Translations under genes and position numbers: made by a program
The notes under the pieces: generated by a model
Database searches by the model: none
What the model was told of the DNA's origin: nothing
What the model saw: the letters and a program-made list of their open reading frames with translations, nothing else
NCBI RefSeq assembly: GCF_000320505.1
Contig: NZ_BAGX02000032.1
Coordinates: 1 to 64,000, forward strand
Length of the DNA stretch: 64,000 bases
Origin: Methanobrevibacter boviskoreani JH1
GTDB taxonomy: Archaea > Methanobacteriota > Methanobacteria > Methanobacteriales > Methanobacteriaceae
Direction: 5' to 3'
Part shown: positions 1 through 8,491 of the stretch, in pieces
How the letters are laid out: every line of letters begins with the position of its first letter
How positions within the stretch are numbered: the stretch's first letter is position 1

Positions 1-59
1 AGTCGAACCGCCGTCTCCGGGTCCAAAGCCTAGAAGGATTACCACTACCCTACGGAACT
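1..59 (-). tRNA. tRNA-Gln (UUG), 3' end cut by window edge
   Basis: Read on the minus strand from 59, the sequence gives a 7-nt acceptor strand AGTTCCG, then TA, a D-arm with GGG...TCC and GGTAA, an anticodon loop CTTTGGA with anticodon TTG, and a T-loop TTCGACT. This is glutamine tRNA for CAA/CAG codons. The 3' half of the T-stem and the acceptor 3' strand lie beyond position 1. One A-C mismatch is seen in the anticodon stem. It is the most GC-rich stretch in the first kilobase. Confidence 0.9.
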
Positions 60-221
60 AATATTACTATTACTAGTAATGTTCTGTTATGAACATTATA
101 ATTTTTGTTATCATAATATATAAATCTTTCCTTTTTTTTCAAGATTTTCAATCAATTTTTTATTTTTCTGATTTATTAAAAATAGCATATAAAGTAATAA
201 ACATTGAATTTCTATTGATCT

Positions 222-626
222 TTATTTTTTGGATTTTGCCCATGTGCAAACATCATACCATTTACATCTATAACATGTATCTTTAATATCCGAGGAACTT
301 TTAAAAATTCTATTAGTCATGTTAAATAGTTCACTTGCTTTGTACTCTTTCTGGTTTGACTCTTTTAGGACTTTGTCAATTACAATTTTGTCCATCTTTA
401 AAATTTTCTCATTTTCTCTATCATTGATACATATATCTTTGTTAAGATTTGGGCAATATTTACAAAGATCATCTAATCCATTAACTAGGTGTATGGATTC
501 TTCATCATTCATTAGTTTCTCATGAATTATTGTCATGTTCCTTGTAAATTCTTCATTGTATCCATAGCCTTGAAAACCTTGAAGACATAGAAGGTGATGT
601 CCACGTAAATTAATCATTAAAGTCAT
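222..626 (-). CDS. DUF1284 family protein
   Basis: A 134-residue protein that opens with LRGHHLLCLQGFQGYGY, the signature of the DUF1284 (COG3543) family of small archaeal and bacterial proteins of unknown function. Cysteine pairs are visible (C-KYC near residues 55-58 and a C-YRC-KW-YDVC cluster near the C-terminus), so metal or Fe-S binding is possible but not shown. It lies 54 bp downstream of bioY on the same strand, after bioY's hairpin. A start at the fourth codon (ATG, 617), after GATGAC, is also possible. Function is unknown; the family call is confident. Confidence 0.85.
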   Translation of the reverse strand: MTLMINLRGHHLLCLQGFQGYGYNEEFTRNMTIIHEKLMNDEESIHLVNGLDDLCKYCPNLNKDICINDRENEKILKMDKIVIDKVLKESNQKEYKASELFNMTNRIFKSSSDIKDTCYRCKWYDVCTWAKSKK

Positions 627-660
627 CTTCTTTAAAAAATAGTTAAAAATAAAAAAAGTT

Positions 661-682
661 AAGAGTATTTTTTTATACTCTT
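661..682 (-). terminator. Hairpin at the end of bioY
   Basis: AAGAGTAT and ATACTCTT form a perfect 8-bp inverted repeat around six T. It overlaps the bioY stop codon and is followed on the minus strand by T-rich runs. It would separate bioY from the DUF1284 gene, though archaeal termination depends mainly on the T-runs. Confidence 0.5.
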
Positions 683-1295
683 ATTCGTCTTTTGGTAGGA
701 ATACCTGTGATATAGCAGAACCTGCTAATACTTTAAGTATATCTCCAATAATAAATGGTACAAGTCCCATTACAAGTACTTGGGTTAAGGTTAATGCTGT
801 TCCTTGAGCTAAGTAGAAGTATAAATATAATCCTATTAAACCTGGAATATATATTGCTAAGAAGTTAGCTACAAGTAAGGTTCCAGTCATACCTACGAAT
901 TTTCTGGATTGAGGATATCTTTCAGAGATTGAACCTACAAAGTAAGCACAAACTAAGAATCCAATAAAGTATCCACAATTGGTTCCAAGTAATGTAGCGA
1001 TTCCTCCGGTCATACCACTATACCATGGAATTACAAGACCTAATGCTAAGTACAATACCTGTGATAAAGTACCATACTTTCTTCCAAGTAACATACCTGA
1101 TATTAAAACTGCAAAAGTCTGTAATGTGATTGGAACTGGGGTCCAAGTTAAAGGTATTGCAATTTGTGCTGCAATTCCAGTAAAACAAGCCATTAAAAAT
1201 GCAAGTCCAACTTTTTCATAAGTTCCGGCATTTTTCACATGATTATATACTTGGCTTCTTATTGTATAATAAGATTCTATAGTATTGTTTACCAT
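681..1295 (-). CDS. bioY: Biotin transporter BioY (ECF S-component)
   Basis: A 204-residue integral membrane protein with about six hydrophobic segments and the BioY signature region around residues 50-110 (WTPVPITLQTFAV, then GMLLGRKYGTLSQVLYLALGL, then a Gly-rich segment ending in GTNCGYFIGF). BioY is the biotin-binding S-component of energy-coupling factor importers; it works with the EcfA/EcfT module or in some cases alone. No Ecf ATPase or EcfT gene is in the window. The start is well set by AAAGGAGGTAAAATATG. The gene suggests that the cell takes up external biotin. Confidence 0.95.
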   Translation of the reverse strand: MVNNTIESYYTIRSQVYNHVKNAGTYEKVGLAFLMACFTGIAAQIAIPLTWTPVPITLQTFAVLISGMLLGRKYGTLSQVLYLALGLVIPWYSGMTGGIATLLGTNCGYFIGFLVCAYFVGSISERYPQSRKFVGMTGTLLVANFLAIYIPGLIGLYLYFYLAQGTALTLTQVLVMGLVPFIIGDILKVLAGSAISQVFLPKDE

Positions 1296-1539
1296 ATTTT
1301 ACCTCCTTTTATAATAATTAAAGTCGACTAATAGTAAAATATCCAATAATAAGTTTTAATATATATCTTAAATATTATACCTATTATATATTGTTTTAAA
1401 TAATTTATATATGTTTTTATTAAAGCTCGTATTAATCAGTTAAATAGATTTAACATACTTATTTAATGAATATATGAGATTTAAAACTGATTTTTTTAAA
1501 CATTTCTTTATTTTAATTAGTTAAATCTATTAAACTGGA

Positions 1540-2310
1540 TTAATCTATTAATTGATCCTTTACACCTGCAATTTCTGCAAGTGTTTTACCTTCCCTTAAT
1601 TGTTTTAGAATACCCTTTTCTTTACGTTTAATTGAAAGTGTTTCTAGTATGACCTCGTTGAACTTTTCCTGTGGAATGACAACCACTCCATTTTCATCTC
1701 CGAAGAAGAAATCTCCAGGTTTGATTGAATCTCCGTCAATATTAAGTTCAACATTAAGTTTTCCATAGCCTAAGGCAGTTCCGGCATTTGGGCAGGTATC
1801 AACACAGAATAGTGGATAGTCCATATATTTTAATATATCGATATCCCTCATTTTTCCATAAACTGCAACACCTACAAGTCCCTGCTCTTTTGCACAGGTT
1901 GATGCTAACTCCCCCCATACTGCTAGTGGACCTTCTGTGGATTGTACAAACAATACCTCTCCTTTTCTGCCAATGTCAATTCCGGCTACAGCTGTTCCCC
2001 AGTCTTCTACAGGTGTATAAGCAGTAATGATTTTACCATATGTTCTATGGTTATTTAATGATTTTAAACCTTTGATAACTCCAGTCTTTCTATAAAGGTT
2101 ATTATATGCATCAGAAACTTGGCAGGTAGATGCATCTTCTAAGATTATATTGAGTTTTTCGTAATTTTCAATATTTGACTTATCTTCCTTTTTAACCAAA
2201 TCATCTATTGAGAAATCGTCAATATCTAGGTTTATGTCATCTAAACTTAGATCCCTATTACTCCTTGAAGCCATTTTTAAAACTGTATTAGCATTAATTC
2301 CTTTTGCCAT
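1540..2310 (-). CDS. RraA-like / HMG aldolase-family protein
   Basis: A 256-residue protein. Residues ~55-235 match the RraA-like fold (Pfam Methyltransf_6, formerly misnamed demethylmenaquinone methyltransferase): a DASTCQVSDA entry, a conserved G-x-x-RDID segment (YGKMRDID), and the late GDENGVVVIP signature. Family members include 4-hydroxy-4-methyl-2-oxoglutarate/oxaloacetate aldolases and regulators of RNase E; archaea lack RNase E of that type, so an aldolase or unknown role is likelier. The N-terminal ~50 residues are acidic (repeated D-D-I-N-L-D) and outside the usual domain. It stands alone, with its own promoter region between it and dnaG. Confidence 0.8.
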   Translation of the reverse strand: MAKGINANTVLKMASRSNRDLSLDDINLDIDDFSIDDLVKKEDKSNIENYEKLNIILEDASTCQVSDAYNNLYRKTGVIKGLKSLNNHRTYGKIITAYTPVEDWGTAVAGIDIGRKGEVLFVQSTEGPLAVWGELASTCAKEQGLVGVAVYGKMRDIDILKYMDYPLFCVDTCPNAGTALGYGKLNVELNIDGDSIKPGDFFFGDENGVVVIPQEKFNEVILETLSIKRKEKGILKQLREGKTLAEIAGVKDQLID

Positions 2311-3128
2311 TATAACACCTGATTGTTAGTTTTATTTTTGATTGTTTAATTATGAATAATTGAATAAATCAATTATATGTCATATAATAGTTTGTTTTTA
2401 TAAGATTTAATATTAATTAAAAATCCCAATTAAAATTTAAATATACAATTTTATATATGAGTATTTGCAAAAATTATATTAGGTAAAATTTAACAATTAT
2501 TATGCTCGAAAGAGTTTTTTCATTATTAATATTATTATTCACTAATTAACAAAATAAAGGAGAAACATATAATAGATAGCTATTATTTAAGAAAATTGAT
2601 TTTAATAGAGAAATATTATTCCGATTTGAAATATTATTATTTATAAATGGGTTTTGATGTTTTGGATATTTTAAATAGGGAATTATTAATAAACACTTGA
2701 AGATTATTAAAATTTAAGAATTAATATTGGCTAATATTAAATAAAATAAGGTGTAGTTTATGATGTGTTAAGATTTTTTTGGAAATGTTTTTCATATTTT
2801 ATTAATATTTAATTAAATTACCTATTCGATATTTGGGGTTTAATTAAGTAGTCATAAACTTGTAAGATTTTATTTAAGTTCTATTATAGGCGGAACTTTA
2901 TGATTTTTAATTAGGTATATTTGTTATTTAAAGGACTCTTTTTTTGTTTTTTTGCCTATTTTAATCATTTATTCATTAATAACATTCATGTTATTTTTAA
3001 TAAACTTTATTAATTAATCGAATTATTTACTTTTAAGTAAATGTTTAAACAATTATTTAGTTTAATTTTTAGCAAACTTCTAAATTAAACTTATATTCTT
3101 ATAAATTAAGCCGTAAAGGAGGCTTACT
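2311..3128. other. Intergenic, divergent promoter region
   Basis: No convincing gene. It is the shared upstream region of the RraA-like gene (minus) and dnaG (plus). It holds a TATA-like TTTATATATGA at 2450-2460, a perfect 7-bp inverted repeat ATAATAG/CTATTAT at 2569-2586, and an SD-like AAAGGAG at 2556-2562 with no ATG after it. Confidence 0.5.
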
Positions 3129-4412
3129 ATGTCAAAAGGTGAAGAGTTAACAACAACTAAATATCTCATTTATGCTGAAATTAATGCAAATGGGATTGTA
3201 GAAAAACCTGATGTTGTAGGTGCTATCTTCGGTCAGACAGAAGGTCTTTTAAGCAATGATTTAGACTTGAGAGAACTTCAAAGAACTGGAAGAATTGGTA
3301 GAATTCAGGTTATTATTCATTCTAATAGTGGTCGTGCTAAAGGTGAGATTGTTATTCCTTCTAGTTTAGATAGGATTGAAACAGCCATTTTAGCAGCATC
3401 ACTTGAAACAATTAACAGGGTAGGTCCTTGTGAAGCAAACATCAAAGTTAAAAAAGTAGAGGATGTTCGTGCTGTAAAACGTCAACAGGTTGTTGAACGT
3501 GCTAAAGAAATTTATCAAGGAATGATGGATACCGTTACCCCTGCTAGTATGCAAATGATTGAAGAAGTTAGGGAAGCTATGCGTGTTCATGAGATTTCTG
3601 AATTTGGTGAAGAAAGACTTCCTGCAGGACCTAGTGTTCATACTTCTGATGCAATTATTGTTGTGGAAGGTAGGAATGATGTGTTAAATCTCTTGAAATA
3701 TGGTATTAAAAATACTGTGGCAGTTGAAGGAGTTAATGTTCCTCCAGTAATTGCAGATTTAACTAAAAAACGAACAGTTACCGCATTTGTTGATGGTGAT
3801 CGTGGCGGAGAATTAATATTAAAAGAACTTATTCAAGTTGGAGATGTTGATTTTGTAACACGTGCACCTGTTGGTAAGGAAGTAGAAGATCTTGAAAAGG
3901 ATGAAGTTATCACTGCTTTAAGAGATAAAACTCCTATAGAACAATTCTTAGCTTCAACTAATCTTTTATCTGTTCAGGACTCTCCAAGAAACAAATCCAA
4001 AAAATCCAAATCCCGTAATAATCATAATAACAAAAAGTATAATAAACGCAATAATCGTCATCAGGATGATGATTATGGATACTCAGATATTGTTGAGGAA
4101 CCGGATTTAGATGATGAACTTGAAGATGATGAAATCAGCTTGATGAAGGATATGCTTAGAGAAATTGAAGGCAGTGGAACTGGTGAAATCTTGGATGGCG
4201 CATTAAACCTTATGAAAGAGGTTAGTGTTGAGGATCTCTATAATGAAGTACAAAATGTTGAGGACAATGCAGAGACTATTGTCTTTGATGGAATTGTATC
4301 TCAGAGATTAGTAGACGCTTCATATAAAAAAGGTATTAAAAACCTTGTAGCTTTTAAGGCTAGCAATATTGTTAAAAAACCAAGGGATGTTAAAATTATT
4401 ACATTACACTAA
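3129..4412 (+). CDS. dnaG: Archaeal DnaG-type primase
   Basis: A 427-residue protein. The N-terminal third (TTKYLIYAEINANGIVEKPDVVGAIFGQTEGLL) is typical of archaeal DnaG. A Toprim domain follows, with catalytic Glu180 in IIVVEGRND and the DxD pair Asp222/Asp224 in FVDGDRGG. Residues ~288-340 are a low-complexity insert, first Lys/Arg/Asn-rich and then strongly acidic. In archaea this protein makes RNA primers in vitro and is also a stable part of the RNA-degrading exosome, where it binds poly(A)-rich RNA. Start codon follows a strong GGAGG at 3118-3122. It is followed by a hairpin and then xerA. Confidence 0.96.
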   Translation: MSKGEELTTTKYLIYAEINANGIVEKPDVVGAIFGQTEGLLSNDLDLRELQRTGRIGRIQVIIHSNSGRAKGEIVIPSSLDRIETAILAASLETINRVGPCEANIKVKKVEDVRAVKRQQVVERAKEIYQGMMDTVTPASMQMIEEVREAMRVHEISEFGEERLPAGPSVHTSDAIIVVEGRNDVLNLLKYGIKNTVAVEGVNVPPVIADLTKKRTVTAFVDGDRGGELILKELIQVGDVDFVTRAPVGKEVEDLEKDEVITALRDKTPIEQFLASTNLLSVQDSPRNKSKKSKSRNNHNNKKYNKRNNRHQDDDYGYSDIVEEPDLDDELEDDEISLMKDMLREIEGSGTGEILDGALNLMKEVSVEDLYNEVQNVEDNAETIVFDGIVSQRLVDASYKKGIKNLVAFKASNIVKKPRDVKIITLH

Positions 4413-4433
4413 ATAGGATTATTTATCCTATTT
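4411..4433 (+). terminator. Hairpin after dnaG
   Basis: AAATAGGAT and ATCCTATTT pair over 9 bp with a TATTT loop. The stem begins inside the dnaG stop codon and is followed by T-rich sequence. This is a likely 3'-end processing or termination element of the dnaG transcript. Confidence 0.55.
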
Positions 4434-4534
4434 ATTTCATTTTTATTGGCTATTTTTTTACATTTAATAATTACTTTGACTTATCTTAATCTGTTTTAAT
4501 CTGATTTTTTTTTAAACTTTTCAATTTGAACAAG

Positions 4535-4544
4535 TTTTATATAC
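4535..4544 (+). promoter_or_regulatory. TATA box of xerA
   Basis: TTTTATATAC lies about 65 bp before the xerA start. A start site about 25 bp downstream would leave a leader of roughly 40 nt. Assigned from position and sequence only. Confidence 0.45.
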
Positions 4545-4605
4545 TTTAAAAATATATTGGTATAACGAAGTAAAACTTTTAAAATCAATTTAAGAACTTG
4601 ATATT

Positions 4606-5598
4606 ATGGTAAATTTTTCTAAATCAAAAGAAGTAAATATTTTCAATCCCTCTTTAACGTCATTAAATCTTCCAAAATATGATGCTGAAGGTAATAAAAT
4701 AAGCATTTTGGATTTATATAATTTTAATGATTTATGTGAGGATTATATTATTGATTTGGAAATTAGGAACTACTCCCGAAATACTATAAAAACATATAGT
4801 ACAATAATTAATAATTTTATAGATTTTCTAAAAACTCAGGATGATTTAACTGATGATAAAAAATTTTTAAGATCGTTTAAACGTTATATTCAATATCTAA
4901 AAAGAGATAAGGAAGTTTCCCAGAATTATATCTATCTTGTGACCATTACAATTAAAAAATTTCTGGAGTTTAACAATATCTATTATTTATATGATGTGGA
5001 AACACCTAAAAGAACTAAATCCCTTCCTAAGTCTTTAAATGAGCATGAGGTAGAGAAACTTATCTCATCAGTTGATGGGGATAGGGAAGATACGAATCTT
5101 CAGAAATTTACTAAAATGAGAAATAAAGTTATATTGACTGTTTTATATTCCTCAGGCTTACGTATTAGCGAACTTTTAAATCTTAAAATAAATGATATAG
5201 ATTTCGAAACCCGTACAATGAGAATACGAGGTAAAGGAGATAAGGATAGAATTGTTTTATTTGATGAGGAATGCCGAAATCTTCTTGAAGAATATCTCAA
5301 ATTAAAAAATCCTGATAACCCTCTTTTAATATATAATAATAAGGGAAATAAATTAAGTTCACGTTATGTTGAGATGATGATTAAGAAATATGCTAAAAGG
5401 GCGGGAATTAAAAAGAAGGTTACTCCCCATGTTCTAAGACATTCCTTCGCAACCCATTTATTGAAACATGGTGTGGATATTAGGATTATTCAACAATTAT
5501 TAGGTCATGCAAGCCTTTCAACTACTCAAATATACACCAGTGTGGATATGGAATCTGTTAAGGATATATATGATAAAGCAAGAGGTGATCTTGATTGA
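4606..5598 (+). CDS. xerA: Tyrosine recombinase XerA
   Basis: A 330-residue site-specific recombinase. The N-terminal SAM-like core-binding domain covers ~residues 40-135 ([18 protein letters not shown]). The catalytic domain holds the full set: Arg186 in SSGLRISEL, Lys in RGKGDKDR, His275 and Arg278 in [11 protein letters not shown], His301 in GHASLSTTQ and nucleophile Tyr310 in QIYTSV. Archaeal XerA resolves chromosome dimers at dif-like sites. It is a single chromosomal-type gene next to dnaG, with no integrase-style att flanks, so resolution is likelier than element integration. A phage or plasmid integrase origin is less likely. Confidence 0.88.
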   Translation: MVNFSKSKEVNIFNPSLTSLNLPKYDAEGNKISILDLYNFNDLCEDYIIDLEIRNYSRNTIKTYSTIINNFIDFLKTQDDLTDDKKFLRSFKRYIQYLKRDKEVSQNYIYLVTITIKKFLEFNNIYYLYDVETPKRTKSLPKSLNEHEVEKLISSVDGDREDTNLQKFTKMRNKVILTVLYSSGLRISELLNLKINDIDFETRTMRIRGKGDKDRIVLFDEECRNLLEEYLKLKNPDNPLLIYNNKGNKLSSRYVEMMIKKYAKRAGIKKKVTPHVLRHSFATHLLKHGVDIRIIQQLLGHASLSTTQIYTSVDMESVKDIYDKARGDLD

Positions 5599-5790
5599 TT
5601 TTAGGCATATCCCAGTATCTGTCATAAGTTAAGATAGGGTATTGATTAATCCCGATAACATAATTATATAATTAATAATCAATATTTTAATATAAATATA
5701 AGGTGTAAAAAGCCTGGTTTTATATATTTTATTGTTTATTCTTTAATCGTAAGTTTTTTATTAATGAATATTTTTTATATATAAAAGTAT

Positions 5791-5806
5791 CGAAAACTTT
5801 ATATAT
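5791..5806 (+). promoter_or_regulatory. BRE/TATA promoter of gar1-tfb
   Basis: CGAAAACTTTATATAT is a near-ideal archaeal promoter: purine-rich BRE followed by TTTATATA at 5798-5805. It lies about 60 bp before the gar1 start, so transcription would begin near 5830. It likely drives both gar1 and tfb. Confidence 0.65.
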
Positions 5807-5864
5807 GATGACACATAATGTATTATTTGTATTGGAATTTAAATATTTTTTTAACTGATTTTTT

Positions 5865-6146
5865 ATGAAAGTGTTAGGTAATAGTTTACATATTGCAAAA
5901 TCTGGAAAATTAATTGCTAGGGGAAAACAAACTCCAATAATTGGTGCTTTGGTTTTTGACAATAATAAAAACAAGATTGGTAAGGTAAATACTGTTTTTG
6001 GACCGACTAAGAATCCATATATTTCTATTAATCTTTTTAGGTCTGCTAATCGAGATAGGATTATGAAAAATTCAGGTGAAAAATTATTTGTTTCAAATGA
6101 TAAAAAGCGTAAACGGGGGAGGAGACCACGGAAAAAGAACAACTAA
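5865..6146 (+). CDS. gar1: H/ACA RNP protein Gar1
   Basis: A 93-residue protein with the Gar1 beta-barrel pattern: [52 protein letters not shown] spans residues ~3-57. It then ends in a basic Lys/Arg tail ([14 protein letters not shown]) likely to contact RNA. Gar1 is a core subunit of the box H/ACA pseudouridylation complex with Cbf5, Nop10 and L7Ae, and aids substrate turnover. The gene precedes tfb, an arrangement common in euryarchaea. The tail overlaps an open frame that runs into tfb (see findings). Confidence 0.9.
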   Translation: MKVLGNSLHIAKSGKLIARGKQTPIIGALVFDNNKNKIGKVNTVFGPTKNPYISINLFRSANRDRIMKNSGEKLFVSNDKKRKRGRRPRKKNN

Positions 6147-6229
6147 AAGAAAGTATTAAAAGAACCAGAAGATCCAAACAAATTTCAAGAAATGGTATCT
6201 CTGATAATAATACTTCAGAAAAAGAACAA

Positions 6230-7162
6230 ATGCAGCATGATGTATTTGATATAGATAAGCAAACTCGTTGTCCAGAATGTGGATCAGACCAATTAATTGG
6301 TGATTATGAGAGGGCAGAAGTTGTTTGTGCAAATTGTGGACTCGTTATTGATGAAAACCTTGTTGATATGGGACCAGAATGGAGAGCATTTGACCACGAG
6401 CAAAGAGATAAAAGGACTCGTGTAGGAGCACCTATCACTTATACCATTCACGATAAGGGTTTAAGTACAATGATTGATTGGAGGAATAAAGATATCTATG
6501 GAAGAGATATTCCTGCAAGAAATAGGGCTCAATGGTACCGTTTAAGAAAATGGCAAAGAAAAATCAGGATTTCTGGTGCTACAGAAAGAAACTTAGCATT
6601 TGCTTTAAGTGAATTAGATAGGGATTCCTCAAGACTTGGTCTTCCAAGAAGTGTAAGGGAATCTGCATCTGTTGTATACAGAAGTGCAGTGGATAATAAA
6701 CTTATACGTGGAAGAAGTATTGAAGGTGTTGTAGCTGCTTCACTTTATGCCGCATGTAGAAGATGTAAAGTACCTCGTACTTTGGATGAGATTGCTGAAG
6801 TTTCCCGTGTTACTAAAAAAGAAGTTGGAAGGACTTACAGATTCTTAACTCGTGAATTGAATATTAAATTACCACCTACTTCACCAGTAGACTATGTTCC
6901 AAGGTTTGCTAGTGAATTAGGTTTATCTGGAGAGGTTCAATCTAAAGCTATTGATATTATTAATAAGGCAATGGAAAAAGGATTAACTTCTGGAAGAGGT
7001 CCTACTGGTGTAGCTGCTGCTGCATTATATATTGCATCAGTTCTCTTAGGTGAAAGGAAAACTCAAAGAGATGTTGCGGAAATTGCAGGTGTTACAGAAG
7101 TTACAATAAGAAACAGATATAAAGAACTTACTGAACAATTAGAAATGGGCGTAACCTTATAA
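6230..7162 (+). CDS. tfb: Transcription initiation factor TFB
   Basis: A 310-residue TFIIB homologue. The N-terminal zinc ribbon (CPECGS near residue 14, CANCG near residue 34) is followed by the B-reader region ([11 protein letters not shown]) and two cyclin repeats (~125-215 and ~220-305), the first ending in the conserved helix-turn-helix. TFB bridges TBP-TATA and RNA polymerase. The ATG at 6230 gives a length like that of other Methanobacteriales TFBs, but no Shine-Dalgarno precedes it. The frame stays open back to 6113 with no ATG, GTG or TTG, and a strong GGAGGAG lies at 6118-6124. The N-terminus is therefore uncertain. Confidence 0.93.
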   Translation: MQHDVFDIDKQTRCPECGSDQLIGDYERAEVVCANCGLVIDENLVDMGPEWRAFDHEQRDKRTRVGAPITYTIHDKGLSTMIDWRNKDIYGRDIPARNRAQWYRLRKWQRKIRISGATERNLAFALSELDRDSSRLGLPRSVRESASVVYRSAVDNKLIRGRSIEGVVAASLYAACRRCKVPRTLDEIAEVSRVTKKEVGRTYRFLTRELNIKLPPTSPVDYVPRFASELGLSGEVQSKAIDIINKAMEKGLTSGRGPTGVAAAALYIASVLLGERKTQRDVAEIAGVTEVTIRNRYKELTEQLEMGVTL

Positions 7163-7170
7163 GCCCATTT
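7143..7170 (+). terminator. Hairpin at end of tfb
   Basis: AAATGGGC (7143-7150) pairs perfectly with GCCCATTT (7163-7170) around a 12-nt loop that contains the stop codon. T-rich sequence follows. Likely terminator or 3'-stabilising stem. Confidence 0.55.
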
Positions 7171-7555
7171 TCCATTTTTTAAATATTTTTACTATAATTA
7201 GCTATTTTTAGATTTCTATAAATTACTTATTAATTTGAGATCTTCTATAATTTATTTGTAGAGTTAACCTATTTTTTTTGATTGAATTAATCTTATTTAA
7301 TTTATTTTTAGTAGAATTGATTCTCATTTTCTTAAAATTAGTTTTTAGTTTATTTTTTTTAGTAAAATTAGTCTTTATTATAATATAAATTTAATTTTTA
7401 GTAAATTAGTTTTTATTTTTATATAAAATTAGTTTTTAGCTTATTTTAAGTAAGTTTGGATTATTTCAAATAATATTAATCATGTTTTAGTTGTTATATA
7501 AATTAGTTTAAAATAATTAAAAAATAGTTTTTATAAAGTTGATAAGCTTAAAATA
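7171..7555. other. Convergent intergenic region
   Basis: A very AT-rich spacer between tfb and the TauE-like gene. It is built largely from loose copies of TTAGTTTTTA-like words about 30-50 bp apart. No gene or RNA is seen. Confidence 0.5.
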
Positions 7556-8374
7556 TTAAAATGGTAATATCTTAAGCATCTTTAAACTTATAATGACTAA
7601 TACTATTGCAAACAATATTCTTAAATGTTTTTCATTAATTTTATAAGCTATTTTAGCCCCATAATGGGCCATTGGTATGGAAAATATTATTATTAATATG
7701 AAATTAACTAGATTAACATATCCGATTGAGTATGGAAGTATATTTGCACCCCATCCAGATAACATATATGATATTGAACCTCCAATGGAGGAGAATGGTA
7801 TAAATATGGTAGATGTTCCAATTGCCTCAACCATTGTAAATCCAAATAACATGGTTAATATCGGTATAATAAAGACTCCACCACCGATTCCTAAAAGTCC
7901 TGCAAAGAATCCTACAACTATACCAATAATTCCCGCAGTCAGGTAATTTAACTTTAATTTGGGTTCGTTTTCTGTATCGTCTTTTTTAAGAAACATGTTA
8001 ATTGCGATACCGATAAGAAGTAATCCAAATAAAATCTCTAATGCCCTTGTAGGTATGATTGTGGAGATGTTTCCTCCTATAAATCCACCAATAATACCGA
8101 AAACACCAAACATTATTCCCGGCTTTAAGATATCAATTTTGGATTCTTTAATATGGGTATAAGCTCCTGATAGAGATGTTGGTATGATACAGGTCAAACT
8201 AGTACCTAAAGCTATTCTAAATGCAAGATCTGATGGTATGCCAATAGTTTGAAGTGCAAAATACTGTAGAGGAACCATTAAAAATCCTCCACCAACACCT
8301 AATAGTCCTGCTGCTAAACCTACAATTATTCCAATTCCTATTAAAAATAGGATATATGTTGTTGTGAATATAAT
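7556..8374 (-). CDS. TauE/SafE family permease (apparent ATT start)
   Basis: Membrane protein of the TauE/SafE (DUF81) anion-exporter family, often linked to sulfite, sulfonate or other sulfur compounds. Two half-repeats carry the glycine motif: LAAGLLGVGGGFLMVPL at the N-terminus and FFAGLLGIGGGVFIIPIL mid-protein. The first in-frame ATG (8278) cuts through the first motif, so translation must begin upstream. The frame is open to a stop at 8375-8377 and contains no ATG, GTG or TTG. A codon ATT at 8372-8374 sits 6 nt after the SD-like AAAGGGTG. From there the product is 272 residues, the normal family length. The boundary is inferred; the family is clear. Confidence 0.8.
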   Translation of the reverse strand: MIFTTTYILFLIGIGIIVGLAAGLLGVGGGFLMVPLQYFALQTIGIPSDLAFRIALGTSLTCIIPTSLSGAYTHIKESKIDILKPGIMFGVFGIIGGFIGGNISTIIPTRALEILFGLLLIGIAINMFLKKDDTENEPKLKLNYLTAGIIGIVVGFFAGLLGIGGGVFIIPILTMLFGFTMVEAIGTSTIFIPFSSIGGSISYMLSGWGANILPYSIGYVNLVNFILIIIFSIPMAHYGAKIAYKINEKHLRILFAIVLVIISLKMLKILPF

Positions 8375-8491
8375 TTAAAACACCCTTTAATTTAAAACAA
8401 TTTGTATAAAAAATTTATATAATCTATTTATACTATTTATTATAAGAAATATAAAATATATTTCATTTAAAATATTAGATTTGTTGATAAA

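Noticed and set aside
89-286. Plus-strand hydrophobic open frame of 65 codons
   Set aside because: Overlaps the end of the DUF1284 gene, has no ribosome site, and is low-complexity T-rich sequence.
4606-5598. XerA as integrase of a mobile element
   Set aside because: No att-like duplication, tRNA target or element genes alongside; full chromosomal neighbours (dnaG, gar1, tfb) flank it.
5729-6142. Minus-strand open frame of 137 codons
   Set aside because: Lies opposite gar1, whose family match is clear; it is an antisense shadow.
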